Translations under genes and position numbers: made by a program
Part shown: in pieces, positions 10,566-18,812 of the stretch
Layout of the letters: each line of letters starts with the position of its first letter
Numbering within the stretch: position 1 is the stretch's first letter
The notes under the pieces: model-generated
The model's database searches: none
Seen by the model: only the letters and a program-made list of their open reading frames with translations
What the model was told of the DNA's origin: nothing
NCBI GenBank assembly: GCA_019510125.1
Contig: JAEKKX010000022.1
Span: forward strand, 40,223-104,222
DNA: 64,000 nucleotides
DNA from: Lysobacterales bacterium
GTDB taxonomy: Bacteria; Pseudomonadota; Gammaproteobacteria; Xanthomonadales; Xanthomonadaceae
Direction of reading: 5' to 3'

Positions 10566-10592
10566 GAAGGGCCCGCTTGCGCGGGCCCTTCC
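10566..10592 (-). terminator. Candidate terminator after paralogue B
   Basis: A perfect 12-bp stem, GGAAGGGCCCGC, with a 4-nt loop, lies 58 bp past the stop at 10650. It lacks a real T tract, so it may be a weak terminator or an mRNA-stabilising hairpin. Confidence 0.55.
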
Positions 10593-10649
10593 GGAGCGCG
10601 CGGCCGCCATCGGCGGCCACGACGTCTTGACGCGAGACTCCGGCGCGGA

Positions 10650-11681
10650 TCAGCGACCCGGCACGCGGCAGCAGGTGCGCGATGCGCGCAACTCGGCCGC
10701 GGCCGCACCGTTGTTCTGCGCCGAGCAGGTGCCGCCGTGCTGGAACACGAACGGCATCTGCCAACTGCCCGCCTCGCAGTTGGTGGCGGTCATCGTGTAG
10801 CCGGTCGGGCAGGCCGGCGCGGTGACGTTCGCGGTGTTGCCGGCGGCGACGCTGGTGATGGTGTTCGCGGTGTCCTGGCACTGCAGCGCGGTGGCCGCCG
10901 GGTTGATGTAGTAACCGACGATGTCGGCGACCACGTGGGTCTGCGCGTATGAATAGATGGTCATTTCCGGAGCCGCCGACCCCTGGTCGAGCTGGACGAT
11001 CGCGAAGTTGCCGCGGATGTCGCCGGCGGAGTAGTTCACGGTCGCCGCGAGCGGCCGGGTCGCGCCGTACGGATAAGCGGTGATGTAGCCCGCGATGGAC
11101 GGCGTGACCACGGTGAAATTGACCGCGACCGCGGCGAAGGAGCCGGCGGCGCCGGCGCCGCCGCAGTTGCTGGCATCGCCGCCCTGGAAGCTGTAGTTGC
11201 TGACCGCGGTGACGTCGACATCGCGGGTGCCGTTGGCGGGGATGGCGCCGCCGGCGACCCGGGTGTCGAGGATGCGGCAGGGCGTGACCGGCACGTACAC
11301 CAGGTCGCTGGCGGCATCGCCGAGCACCTTGGCGATCCTGGTGCCGCTGGCGGCCGAGGCGGCCTGCAGCGAAGGCGAGCCGGGCTTGCCACCGCTGACC
11401 AGCAATTCGTCGTTCATCCGGTCGAACGTCTTGGCGTCGGCGGCGCGGCGCAGCGCTTCGATCGAGGACTTCGCGAACACCGACCCCATGCCGTCCGCCC
11501 AGCGGCGGACATCGGCCTTGTAGGCCTCTTGGACGTGACCGCCCCACTTCAGGACGATCCGGCGGACCAGTTCGGCGCGCTCCGAGTTGGGCTGGCGGCC
11601 GGCAGCGAGCGCGTCCTGGCTCATGGCGACGAGGGGGAGCGCGAGCGCGAGGCAGGCGGCAAGCAGATTCGGGCTTTTCAC
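10650..11681 (-). CDS. Secreted protein with a TPCR...DTR / VADIVGYY domain, paralogue B
   Basis: About 343 residues from the GTG at 11681, chosen because AAGGTG lies just upstream; GTG at 11690 is possible. Signal peptide LLAACLALALPLVAMSQDALAA. The segment after the signal (ELVRRIVLKWGGHVQ) matches paralogue A (ELVHRIVLKWGVHVQ), and the central domain has YVPVTPCRILDTRVAGG, GYITAYPYG and ADIVGYYI. The Cys-rich end closes with RTCCRVPGR. The pair, transcribed in tandem with 202 bp between them, points to duplication followed by divergence. Role unknown; likely extracytoplasmic. Confidence 0.72.
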   Translation of the reverse strand: MKSPNLLAACLALALPLVAMSQDALAAGRQPNSERAELVRRIVLKWGGHVQEAYKADVRRWADGMGSVFAKSSIEALRRAADAKTFDRMNDELLVSGGKPGSPSLQAASAASGTRIAKVLGDAASDLVYVPVTPCRILDTRVAGGAIPANGTRDVDVTAVSNYSFQGGDASNCGGAGAAGSFAAVAVNFTVVTPSIAGYITAYPYGATRPLAATVNYSAGDIRGNFAIVQLDQGSAAPEMTIYSYAQTHVVADIVGYYINPAATALQCQDTANTITSVAAGNTANVTAPACPTGYTMTATNCEAGSWQMPFVFQHGGTCSAQNNGAAAAELRASRTCCRVPGR

Positions 11682-11830
11682 TGGTTTCACCTTGTTCGGG
11701 AAGGAGGGACGGGACGGCGACCGTCGATCGCGAGCGGTCTGTGCTCTTGAACGCAAACCTGCTGGCCCAGGGGACAGGCCCGGCCGCGACGCCATGACCT
11801 TCGACACCGGACCGCGGCCGCGGCCGGCGC

Positions 11831-11836
11831 TAGAGT
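11831..11836 (+). promoter_or_regulatory. Candidate -10 element (TAGAGT)
   Basis: GCTAGAGT ends 58 nt before the GTG of the M13 peptidase gene. No convincing -35 is visible. Confidence 0.3.
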
Positions 11837-11894
11837 CGCGGCACGCCCCGACCGGGGCCTGCCCTCATCCCACGCCCGCCGGGCCGGAGACTCC

Positions 11895-14006
11895 GTGAAC
11901 GCTCGTCCTTCCGCTTCCCCCAACCCCCGCCTGCTCCTGCTCTCCGCCGCCGTCGCCGTCGCCGTCGCGGGGGTCGCCCTGGTGGGCGCCGATGCCGCGT
12001 TCGCCGCGAAGCCCGCCCGTGCGGCCGCGCCGACGCTCGACCAGAGCAAGCTGCCGCCGTTCAACCAGTTCAAGGCCACCGACATCGACGCCTCGAAGAA
12101 CGTCTGCAACAACCTCGGGGACTACGTCAACGGCAAGTGGCTGGCCACGAATGCGATCCCCGGCGATCGCACGTCCTGGGGCGCCTTCGAGATGCTCGCC
12201 GAGCGCTCGCTGGCGGTGCAGCACCAGTTGGCCGAACGCGCCGCCGCCGATCCGAAGGCGACCGGCGTCGAGAAGCTGGTCGGCGATTTCTGGGCCACCG
12301 GCATGGACGAGAAGGCGATCGAAGCCCAGGGCATCAAGCCGCTGAACAGCCGCCTGGCCGAGATCGACGGCCTCACCGATGGCGCCTCGGTCGCCCAGTA
12401 CCTGCGCGACACCGCCGCCCGCGGCGAGAACGTCCTGTTCAGCTTCGGCCCGAGCCCGGACTTCAAGGACTCCAACGTCAACATCGCCTACGCCTTCCAG
12501 GGCGGCCTCGGCCTGCCCGACAAGGCCTACTACTTCGACGCCGACAAGAAGGACAAGCTCGAGGCCTACCAGCAGCACGTCGCGAAGGTGCTGGCGCTGT
12601 CGGGCATCCCGGCCGCCGACGCCGCCAGGCAGGCGAAGGACGTGATCGCGTTCGAGACCCGCCTCGCCGGGGTGTCCAAGTCCAGCGAGGAGCTCTCGCG
12701 CGACATGGCGCTGTCCTACAACCCGGTGACCCCGGCCCAGGCCGACGCGCTCGCGCCGAACTTCCCGTGGACGAAGTTCTTCGAATCGCAGGACGTCGCG
12801 GTGCCGAAGATGTTCTCGCTGGCGATCCCCGCCTTCCACCAGGAAGTCAGCAAGATGCTGGGCGATACCCCGGTCGCGGCGTGGAAGAGCTACCTGCGCT
12901 TCCACACCGTGGACGGCGCCTCGCCGTTCCTCAGCGCGGCCTTCGTCCAGGAGAACTTCGACTTCTACAGCCGTGCCATGCGCGGCCAGAAGGAAATGAA
13001 GCCGCGCTGGAAGCGCGTGCTCGGCACGATCGAGGGCGAAGCCGGCGAAGCGCTGGGCCAGCTCTACGTGAAGGCGGCGTTCCCGGCCGAGTCCAAGGTG
13101 CGGATGGAGCAGCTCGTGCAGAACCTGCGCGACGCGCTCAAGCTGCGCATCGAGCAGTTGACCTGGATGAGCCCCGAGACCAAGCAGAAGGCGCTGCAGA
13201 AGTGGGCCGCGTTCACGCCCAAGATCGGCTACCCCGACAAGTGGCGCGACTTCTCCGGGCTCAAGACCTCGCGCAGCAGCTACGTCGACAACATCCTTGC
13301 CGGCAACGCGTTCAACTACCGCTACGAGCTGGCCAAGATCGGCAAGCCGGTCGACAAGACCGAATGGGGCATGAGCCCGCAGACGGTCAACGCCTACTAC
13401 AACCCGCAGCAGAACGAGATCGTGTTCCCGGCGGCGATCCTGCAGCCGCCGTTCTTCGACCCGAAGGCCGACGATCCGGTCAACTACGGCGGCATCGGCA
13501 CGGTCATCGGCCACGAAATGATCCACGGCTACGACGACCAGGGCAGCCGCTTCGGGCCCACCGGCAACTTCGAGAACTGGTGGACCGACGCCGACGCCAA
13601 GGGTTTCGAGGCGCTCACCGACAAGCTGATCGCGCAGTTCGACGGCTATGAGGCCGCGCCGGGCAAGCACGTCAACGGCAAGCTGACGCTGGGCGAGAAC
13701 ATCGCCGATCTCGGCGGCATCAACGTCGCCTACGACGCGATGCGCCACGCCACCGCCGGCAAGCCCGACCCGATGATCGACGGCATGACCCGCGACCAGC
13801 GCTTCTTCCTGAACTTCGGCACCATCTGGCGCCGCAACTTCACCCCGAAGGAGCTCGAAGTCCGGCTGGTGACCGACCCGCACGCCCCGGCCAACTTCCG
13901 CGCCATCGGCGCCCCGTCGAACATGCCGGCGTTCGCCAACGCGTTCCAGTGCAAGGCCGGCGACGCCATGGTCCGCGACGGCGACAAGCGCATCCAGATC
14001 TGGTGA
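11895..14006 (+). CDS. M13 family (neprilysin/PepO-like) zinc metallopeptidase, secreted
   Basis: 703 residues, GTG start. A signal peptide covers residues ~1-38, ending in AAFAA. The N-terminal M13 domain begins with CNNLGDYVNGKW. The catalytic domain carries HEMIH at 540-544 and ENIAD at 601-605, supplying all three zinc ligands plus the catalytic Glu and the structural Asp. It ends in the family-typical Cys and Trp (CKAGDAM, then a terminal IQIW). M13 enzymes cleave peptides shorter than about 40 residues in the periplasm or outside the cell. A second M13-like gene at 23325 has lost these residues. Two hairpins follow this gene. Confidence 0.93.
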   Translation: MNARPSASPNPRLLLLSAAVAVAVAGVALVGADAAFAAKPARAAAPTLDQSKLPPFNQFKATDIDASKNVCNNLGDYVNGKWLATNAIPGDRTSWGAFEMLAERSLAVQHQLAERAAADPKATGVEKLVGDFWATGMDEKAIEAQGIKPLNSRLAEIDGLTDGASVAQYLRDTAARGENVLFSFGPSPDFKDSNVNIAYAFQGGLGLPDKAYYFDADKKDKLEAYQQHVAKVLALSGIPAADAARQAKDVIAFETRLAGVSKSSEELSRDMALSYNPVTPAQADALAPNFPWTKFFESQDVAVPKMFSLAIPAFHQEVSKMLGDTPVAAWKSYLRFHTVDGASPFLSAAFVQENFDFYSRAMRGQKEMKPRWKRVLGTIEGEAGEALGQLYVKAAFPAESKVRMEQLVQNLRDALKLRIEQLTWMSPETKQKALQKWAAFTPKIGYPDKWRDFSGLKTSRSSYVDNILAGNAFNYRYELAKIGKPVDKTEWGMSPQTVNAYYNPQQNEIVFPAAILQPPFFDPKADDPVNYGGIGTVIGHEMIHGYDDQGSRFGPTGNFENWWTDADAKGFEALTDKLIAQFDGYEAAPGKHVNGKLTLGENIADLGGINVAYDAMRHATAGKPDPMIDGMTRDQRFFLNFGTIWRRNFTPKELEVRLVTDPHAPANFRAIGAPSNMPAFANAFQCKAGDAMVRDGDKRIQIW

Positions 14007-14012
14007 GACCAC

Positions 14013-14083
14013 GCGCAGGACGGCGCACCGCGCCGTCCTGCGCCGGGCGAGCTGCACGAAGGCCCGGCCCCTGCCGGGCCTTT
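14013..14083 (+). terminator. Tandem hairpins after the M13 gene
   Basis: Hairpin 1 is a perfect 14-bp stem (GCGCAGGACGGCGC, 3-nt loop) at 14013-14043. Hairpin 2 (GAAGGCCCGGC with its complement, 14058-14083) ends in TTT and is followed by CGTCGTT. The second is the likelier terminator. Confidence 0.75.
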
Positions 14084-14095
14084 CGTCGTTGCGGA

Positions 14096-14124
14096 TGCAT
14101 CCGTCGCCGCGCCGGCGCCGTATC
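14096..14124 (+). promoter_or_regulatory. Predicted ECF sigma-dependent promoter of the sigma gene
   Basis: TGCATCC at 14096-14102, a 16-nt spacer, then CGTATC at 14119-14124. The identical two boxes with the identical spacer precede the desaturase operon at 15721. This is what an autoregulated ECF sigma factor would show. The -35 box sits inside the palindrome CGGATGCATCCG. Confidence 0.7.
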
Positions 14125-14287
14125 CCCCGGCGTGGACATCGTGACGACCGCCCCCTTTCCCCCGCCGCCCCCGCCGCCCCCGCGGACGCCTGCGCGCCGC
14201 GCAGGCGCGGGCGCGCACTCCTCGGCCGCACCGCTTGCGGTCGTGCATCTTGCGATGGGTCCGCGCGAGCCCTTGTCGCGGCGGACG

Positions 14288-14902
14288 ATGTCGCTGAACA
14301 TGACGGCCCCGCCCCCCACCCGGACACCCCGGATGTTCGAGTCCGCACCGCCGCCGCAGGACGCCGATCGCCTCGACGCACTGCTGCTGTCCGTCGCCGA
14401 GGGCGACCGCACGGCGTTCGAGTCGCTCTACCGCGCAGCCTCGTCGCGCCTGTTCGGCATCTGCCTGCGTCTGCTGCAGGATCGCGCCGAAGCCGAGGAC
14501 GTGCTCCAGGAGGTCTTCGTCGCGATCTGGAACAAGGCGCACCAGTTCGACCCGGGTCGCGCCGGCGCGGCGGCGTGGCTGGCGACGATCGCCCGCAATC
14601 GCGCGGTGGATCGCCTGCGCGCGCTGCCGGCGCGCGGCGCGCTGGCCCCGATCGACGTCGCCGAGGACGTCGTCGACGGCGGCGCCTCGCCGCTGCAGAC
14701 CGCCACCGCGGCCGACGATCGCGCGCGGCTGGAGGCGTGCATGGAGCAGCTCGAACCGCGCCGCCGCAGCCTGATCCGCGCCGCGTTCTTCGACGGTTCC
14801 ACCTACGAGGAGCTGGCCGAACGCATCGCTTCGCCGCTGGGCTCGGTCAAGAGCTGGATCCGCCGCGGCCTGCTTCAACTGCGCGGGTGCCTGGACGCAT
14901 GA
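14288..14902 (+). CDS. ECF-type RNA polymerase sigma factor
   Basis: 204 residues from the ATG at 14288; ATGs at 14254, 14300 and 14333 are alternatives because no start has a strong ribosome-binding site. Region 2 (FESLYRAASSRLFGICLRLL, then AEDVLQEVFVAIW) and region 4 (EPRRRSLIRAAFFDG, TYEELAERI, GSVKSWIRRGLLQLR) match the SigK-like ECF group. The stop overlaps the anti-sigma start (ATGA). Its own predicted promoter shares both boxes with the lipid operon downstream, so it probably directs its own synthesis and that operon. The inducing signal is unknown; gammaproteobacterial relatives of the cluster respond to singlet oxygen or membrane stress. Confidence 0.88.
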   Translation: MSLNMTAPPPTRTPRMFESAPPPQDADRLDALLLSVAEGDRTAFESLYRAASSRLFGICLRLLQDRAEAEDVLQEVFVAIWNKAHQFDPGRAGAAAWLATIARNRAVDRLRALPARGALAPIDVAEDVVDGGASPLQTATAADDRARLEACMEQLEPRRRSLIRAAFFDGSTYEELAERIASPLGSVKSWIRRGLLQLRGCLDA

Positions 14903-15696
14903 ACATCCGCGACCTTCACGACCAGGATTTCGAGGGCCGCGACCCGCCCTCCGCCGATCTGCTCGCCGGCGAGTACGTGCTCGGCGTGCTCGACGCCGAC
15001 CAGCGCCGCGCGGTCGCCGCGCGCATCGAACGCGACCCCGGCTTCGCCCGGCTGGTCGCCGAGTGGGAACGCCGGCTCGCGCCGCTGCTGGCGGACTGGC
15101 CCGCGGCCGAGGTTCCCGCGCACGTCTGGCCGCGGATCCGCACCCGGCTGGGCTGGGCCGCCGCCGGCGACCCCGCGCGCACCAAGCCGGGGCTGTGGCA
15201 GAACGCGGGCGTCTGGCGCACGGTCGCCGGGTTGGCCGCGGCCGCGGCGATCGCCGCGATCGTGATCGGCCCGCCGGGGCTGTTCCGACCGACCGACACC
15301 GGCCCCGGACCGGGACCGGTCGCGGTCACGCCGCCGCCGGTCGAAGACCCGAACGCACCGAAGCCGGTCACCACCCTCGCCCACGACGACGGTTCGCCGG
15401 GCTGGCTGGCCTCGATCGACACCCGCGCCGGCACCGTGCTGATGGTGCCGGTGCCCGCGGCGGCGGATGCGCAGGGTCGCGAGCCGGAACTGTGGCTGAT
15501 CCCGCCGGGCGGCAAGGCCGAATCGCTGGGCATCGTCTCGATCAACCGCTCGCACACGGTCAAGGTGCCCGACGCCCTGCGCGCCGGCCTGTCGAAGGGC
15601 GCGCTGCTCGCGATCACCCTCGAGCCCAAGGGCGGCGCGCCGCACGGCGTCGCCACCGGGCCGATCATCGCCAAGGGCGAAGTCGTCCTGCTCTGA
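14899..15696 (+). CDS. RskA-like membrane anti-sigma factor
   Basis: 265 residues. The N-terminal helical anti-sigma domain (LLAGEYVLGVLDADQRR) has no HxxxCxxC zinc motif, so it is not a ChrR/ZAS type. One membrane segment lies at ~residues 114-132 (TVAGLAAAAAIAAIVIG). The periplasmic part, ~residues 150-265, is an RskA C-terminal domain (LWLIPPGGKAESLGIV, then VTLEPxGG-like). Such proteins hold their sigma factor at the membrane until regulated proteolysis releases it. Translationally coupled to the sigma gene by ATGA overlap. Confidence 0.87.
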   Translation: MNIRDLHDQDFEGRDPPSADLLAGEYVLGVLDADQRRAVAARIERDPGFARLVAEWERRLAPLLADWPAAEVPAHVWPRIRTRLGWAAAGDPARTKPGLWQNAGVWRTVAGLAAAAAIAAIVIGPPGLFRPTDTGPGPGPVAVTPPPVEDPNAPKPVTTLAHDDGSPGWLASIDTRAGTVLMVPVPAAADAQGREPELWLIPPGGKAESLGIVSINRSHTVKVPDALRAGLSKGALLAITLEPKGGAPHGVATGPIIAKGEVVLL

Positions 15697-15703
15697 CCTC
15701 GCG

Positions 15704-15729
15704 CCGGATGCATCGAACGGTGCATCCGG
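15704..15729. promoter_or_regulatory. Inverted repeat overlapping the ECF -35 box
   Basis: A perfect repeat CCGGATGCA, 8 nt, TGCATCCGG lies just after the anti-sigma stop. Its right arm contains the TGCATCC -35 box. It could terminate sigma/anti-sigma transcription, bind a regulator, or both. Confidence 0.45.
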
Positions 15730-15749
15730 ATCGCCGCGGCCCGCGTATC
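15721..15749 (+). promoter_or_regulatory. Predicted ECF sigma-dependent promoter of the lipid-modification operon
   Basis: TGCATCC at 15721-15727, 16 nt, CGTATC at 15744-15749, matching the sigma-gene promoter exactly in both boxes and spacing. Transcription would start near 15756, 20 nt before the ATG, leaving room for the GAGGAGA ribosome-binding site. Confidence 0.72.
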
Positions 15750-15775
15750 AGGCTGCGGAATCCGAGGAGAGCCCG

Positions 15776-16738
15776 ATGCCGTCGTCCCCTGCCCCACGTG
15801 CGGCCCCATTGCAGACCCGGCTGCGCGCCGCCCTGCGGCGCTGGTTCGACACCGCCGCGGACGTCGCCGACGACGCCGGTGGCGATCGCGACGGCATCGA
15901 CTGGCTGCGCGCGGCGCCGTTCCTGGGCCTGCACCTGGCCTGTCTCGGGGTGTTCGCGGTCGGCGTCTCGCCGGTGGCGATCGCCACCGCGCTGGCGCTG
16001 TACGCGATCCGGATGTTCGCGATCACCGGCTTCTACCACCGCTATTTCTCGCACCGCACGTTCCGCACCTCGCGCGCGGTGCAGTTCGCGTTCGCGCTGA
16101 TTGGCGCCTCCTGCGTGCAGCGCGGCCCGCTGTGGTGGGCGGCGCACCACCGCAACCACCACCGCCACGCCGACACCGAGCGCGACGTGCATTCGCCGAA
16201 GGTCCACGGTTTCTGGCGCAGCCACGTCGGCTGGTTCCTGACCGGCGAGGGGTTCCGCACCGACTTCGACCGGGTCCGCGACCTCGCCCGCTACCCCGAA
16301 CTGCGCTGGCTGGACCGCTTCGACATCCTCGTCCCGGTGCTGCTGGCGGTGGCGCTGTTCGCGACCGGCGCCTGGCTCGAACGCGCCGCGCCCGAGCTGG
16401 GCACCGACGCCTGGCAGATGCTGGTCTGGGGCTTCTTCGTCTCCACCGTGGCGCTGTTCCACGCCACCGTCACCATCAATTCGCTGGCCCACCGCTTCGG
16501 CCGCCGCCGCTTCCCGACCCGCGACGACAGCCGCAACAACTGGTGGCTGGCGCTGCTGACCTTCGGCGAGGGCTGGCACAACAACCACCACTTCTTCCCC
16601 GGCTCCGCCCGCCAGGGGTTCCGCTGGTGGGAGATCGACCTGACCTACTACGGCCTGCGCGCGCTGGCGCTGGTCGGGCTGGTCCGCGACCTGCGGCCGG
16701 TGCCGGCCTGGGTGGCGGCGCGCGCGGAGGTCCGCTGA
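15776..16738 (+). CDS. Membrane fatty acyl desaturase (delta-9 acyl-CoA/acyl-lipid type)
   Basis: 320 residues. The three histidine boxes of the di-iron desaturase fold are intact: HRYFSH (88-93), HHRNHH (124-129) and HNNHH (268-272), with at least four hydrophobic segments between them. The enzyme would insert a double bond in acyl chains at the inner membrane, supplying the unsaturated substrate that cyclopropane-synthase-like enzymes methylate. It is the first gene of the cluster, directly behind the predicted ECF promoter, with GAGGAGA before the ATG. The stop overlaps the next start (TGATG). Confidence 0.88.
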   Translation: MPSSPAPRAAPLQTRLRAALRRWFDTAADVADDAGGDRDGIDWLRAAPFLGLHLACLGVFAVGVSPVAIATALALYAIRMFAITGFYHRYFSHRTFRTSRAVQFAFALIGASCVQRGPLWWAAHHRNHHRHADTERDVHSPKVHGFWRSHVGWFLTGEGFRTDFDRVRDLARYPELRWLDRFDILVPVLLAVALFATGAWLERAAPELGTDAWQMLVWGFFVSTVALFHATVTINSLAHRFGRRRFPTRDDSRNNWWLALLTFGEGWHNNHHFFPGSARQGFRWWEIDLTYYGLRALALVGLVRDLRPVPAWVAARAEVR

Positions 16739-18030
16739 TGCGCATCGCGATCGTCGGTTCCGGCATCGCCGGCCTCGCCTCCGCCTGGCTGCTCTCGCGC
16801 GGCCACGAGGTGGTGCTGTTCGAGGCGGACGACCGCCTCGGCGGCCACACCCACACCCACGACATCGACCTGCACGGCCGCCGTTACGCCGTGGACACCG
16901 GCTTCATCGTCCACAACCCCGCCCACTACCCGCTGCTGACCGCCCTGTTCGACGAACTCGGCGTCGCCTCGCAGCCGACCACGATGAGCTTCTCGGTCCG
17001 CAACGAGGCCAGCGGGCTGGAATACAACGCGACCACGCTCGCCACGCTGTTCTGCCAGCGCCGCAACCTGGTCTCGCCGCGTTTCTGGGGCATGCTCCGC
17101 GACCTGACCCGGTTCTATCGCGAGGCCCCGGCGCTGCTGGACGCGCCCGGCCCGGGGCCGACCCTCGGCGAGTACCTCGACGCCGGCGGCTACGGCGCGG
17201 CGTTCCGCGACGACCACCTGGTGCCGATGGCCTCGGCGCTGTGGTCGTCGCCGGCGTCGCGGATCCTCGCCTTTCCCGCGCAATACCTGGTGCGGTTCAT
17301 GGCCAACCACCAGATGCTGCAGGTGAACGATCGTCCGCAGTGGCGGGTGGTGCGCGGCGGGTCGCGCACCTACGTGCGCGCGCTCGAGGCGCGCTGGCGG
17401 GTGCAGGCGCGGGTCGCGAGCCGGGTGCGCATGCTGCTGCGCGATGCCGACGGCGTCACCGTGTTCACCGACGACGGCGCCGAGCGCTTCGACCAGGTCG
17501 TCCTCGCCTGCCACAGCGACCAGGCGCTGCGCCTGCTCAGCGACGCCAGCGACACCGAGACCGCGATCCTCGGCGCGATCCCCTACCAGGCCAACGACAC
17601 CGTGCTGCACACCGACGCCCGGCTGCTGCCGCGCCGGCGCAAGGCGTGGGCGGCGTGGAACGCGCTGGTGCCGCGCGACCCCACCGACGCCTGCACGGTC
17701 AGCTACTGCATGAACCTGCTGCAGGGCCTCGACGCACCGGAGCCGCTGGTGGTCACGCTCAACGGCGCCGACGCGATCGACCCCGACCGGGTCCTGCGCC
17801 GGATGCGCTACCACCATCCGGTCTACAGCCACGCGTCGGTCGCCGCGCAGGCGCGCAAGGCCGAGATCCAGGGCCGCCGCCGCACCTGGTTCGCCGGCGC
17901 GTACTGGGGCTGGGGCTTCCACGAGGACGGCATGCGCAGCGCGGTCGAGGTGGCGACCGCGCTCGGCGTGCGCTGGCCGGCGGCGCAGGCCGCCGCCGCG
18001 ACGCCCGAGGCCGCGCCGGTGCCGGCATGA
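16738..18030 (+). CDS. FAD/NAD(P)-binding amine-oxidase-like oxidoreductase
   Basis: 430 residues. The Rossmann dinucleotide motif GSGIAG (7-12) is followed by VVLFEADDRLGGH, typical of the flavin amine oxidase/phytoene desaturase fold. The C-terminal FAD-contact region reads FAGAYWGWGFHEDG. Homologues sit beside DUF1365 and cyclopropane-synthase-like genes in many proteobacterial ECF-linked clusters, and a flavin desaturase of this general type takes part in methylated furan fatty acid synthesis in Rhodobacter. Here it may oxidise a methylated acyl chain; that is inference. It overlaps genes on both sides. Confidence 0.83.
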   Translation: MRIAIVGSGIAGLASAWLLSRGHEVVLFEADDRLGGHTHTHDIDLHGRRYAVDTGFIVHNPAHYPLLTALFDELGVASQPTTMSFSVRNEASGLEYNATTLATLFCQRRNLVSPRFWGMLRDLTRFYREAPALLDAPGPGPTLGEYLDAGGYGAAFRDDHLVPMASALWSSPASRILAFPAQYLVRFMANHQMLQVNDRPQWRVVRGGSRTYVRALEARWRVQARVASRVRMLLRDADGVTVFTDDGAERFDQVVLACHSDQALRLLSDASDTETAILGAIPYQANDTVLHTDARLLPRRRKAWAAWNALVPRDPTDACTVSYCMNLLQGLDAPEPLVVTLNGADAIDPDRVLRRMRYHHPVYSHASVAAQARKAEIQGRRRTWFAGAYWGWGFHEDGMRSAVEVATALGVRWPAAQAAAATPEAAPVPA

Positions 18031-18812
18031 GCGCCGCGCTCGCCAGCGCGATCTACGAAGGCGGCGTGCGCCATCGCCGCCATGCGCCGCGCGCGCACGC
18101 GTTCCGCTATCGCATGGCCCAGCTCTACCTCGACCTGGACGAACTCGACCGGGTCTTCGACGGCCGGCCGCTGTGGTCGGTCGATCGCCGCAACCTCGCC
18201 GAATTCCGGCGCAGCGACTACCTCGGCGATCCCGATGTGCCGCTGGCCGAGGCGGTGCGCGAACGCGTGGCGACGGCGCTCGGCCGCAGGCCGCAGGGCC
18301 CGATCCGGCTGCTGACCCATCCGCGCTACTTCGGCTACGTGTTCAACCCGGTCAGCTTCTACTACTGCCACGCCGCCGACGGCGAACGCCTGGACTGCAT
18401 CGTCGCCGAGATCACCAACACGCCGTGGAAGGAGCGCCACGCCTACGTGCTGCCGGTCGAGGCCGCGGAGCGGCGCGGCCGCGCGCTGGGCTGGTCGTTC
18501 GCCAAGCGCTTCCACGTGTCGCCGTTCCTGCCGATGGCCCGCGACTACGCGTGGCGCTTCACCGTGCCCGGCGACGACCTCCGCGTCCACATGGACGTGC
18601 TGCGCGACGGCGACCGCGAATTCGACGCGACCCTGCACCTGCAACGCCGCCCGCTGGACGCCGCGTCGCTGCGCCGCCTGCTGTGGCGCCATCCGCTGAT
18701 GACCGCGCAGGTGATCGGCGCCATCCACTGGCAGGCGCTGCGGCTGTGGCTCAAGCGCACGCCGGTCCACGACCATCCCACCCGCGCCCTGTCCCTCCGA
18801 GGTTCCCGATGA
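18027..18812 (+). CDS. DUF1365 family protein
   Basis: 261 residues. Family blocks are clear: an N-terminal VRHRRHAPRAHAFRY, then LLTHPRYFGYVFNPVSFYYC, EITNTPWKERHAYVL and FHVSPFLPM. The biochemical role is unknown, though the family nearly always sits between a flavin oxidoreductase and a cyclopropane-synthase-like methyltransferase, as here, suggesting work on the same lipid. ATGA overlaps on both sides indicate translational coupling. Probably membrane-associated, with no clear transmembrane span. Confidence 0.85.
   Translation: MSAALASAIYEGGVRHRRHAPRAHAFRYRMAQLYLDLDELDRVFDGRPLWSVDRRNLAEFRRSDYLGDPDVPLAEAVRERVATALGRRPQGPIRLLTHPRYFGYVFNPVSFYYCHAADGERLDCIVAEITNTPWKERHAYVLPVEAAERRGRALGWSFAKRFHVSPFLPMARDYAWRFTVPGDDLRVHMDVLRDGDREFDATLHLQRRPLDAASLRRLLWRHPLMTAQVIGAIHWQALRLWLKRTPVHDHPTRALSLRGSR

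Noticed and set aside
12137..13651. Long open frame in another frame of the M13 gene
   Set aside because: It has no family signature, is very Arg-rich, and disappears as a consequence of high G+C at third positions in the real gene.
14899..15696. ChrR-type zinc anti-sigma factor
   Set aside because: No HxxxCxxC motif; a membrane span and an RskA-like C-terminal domain fit better.
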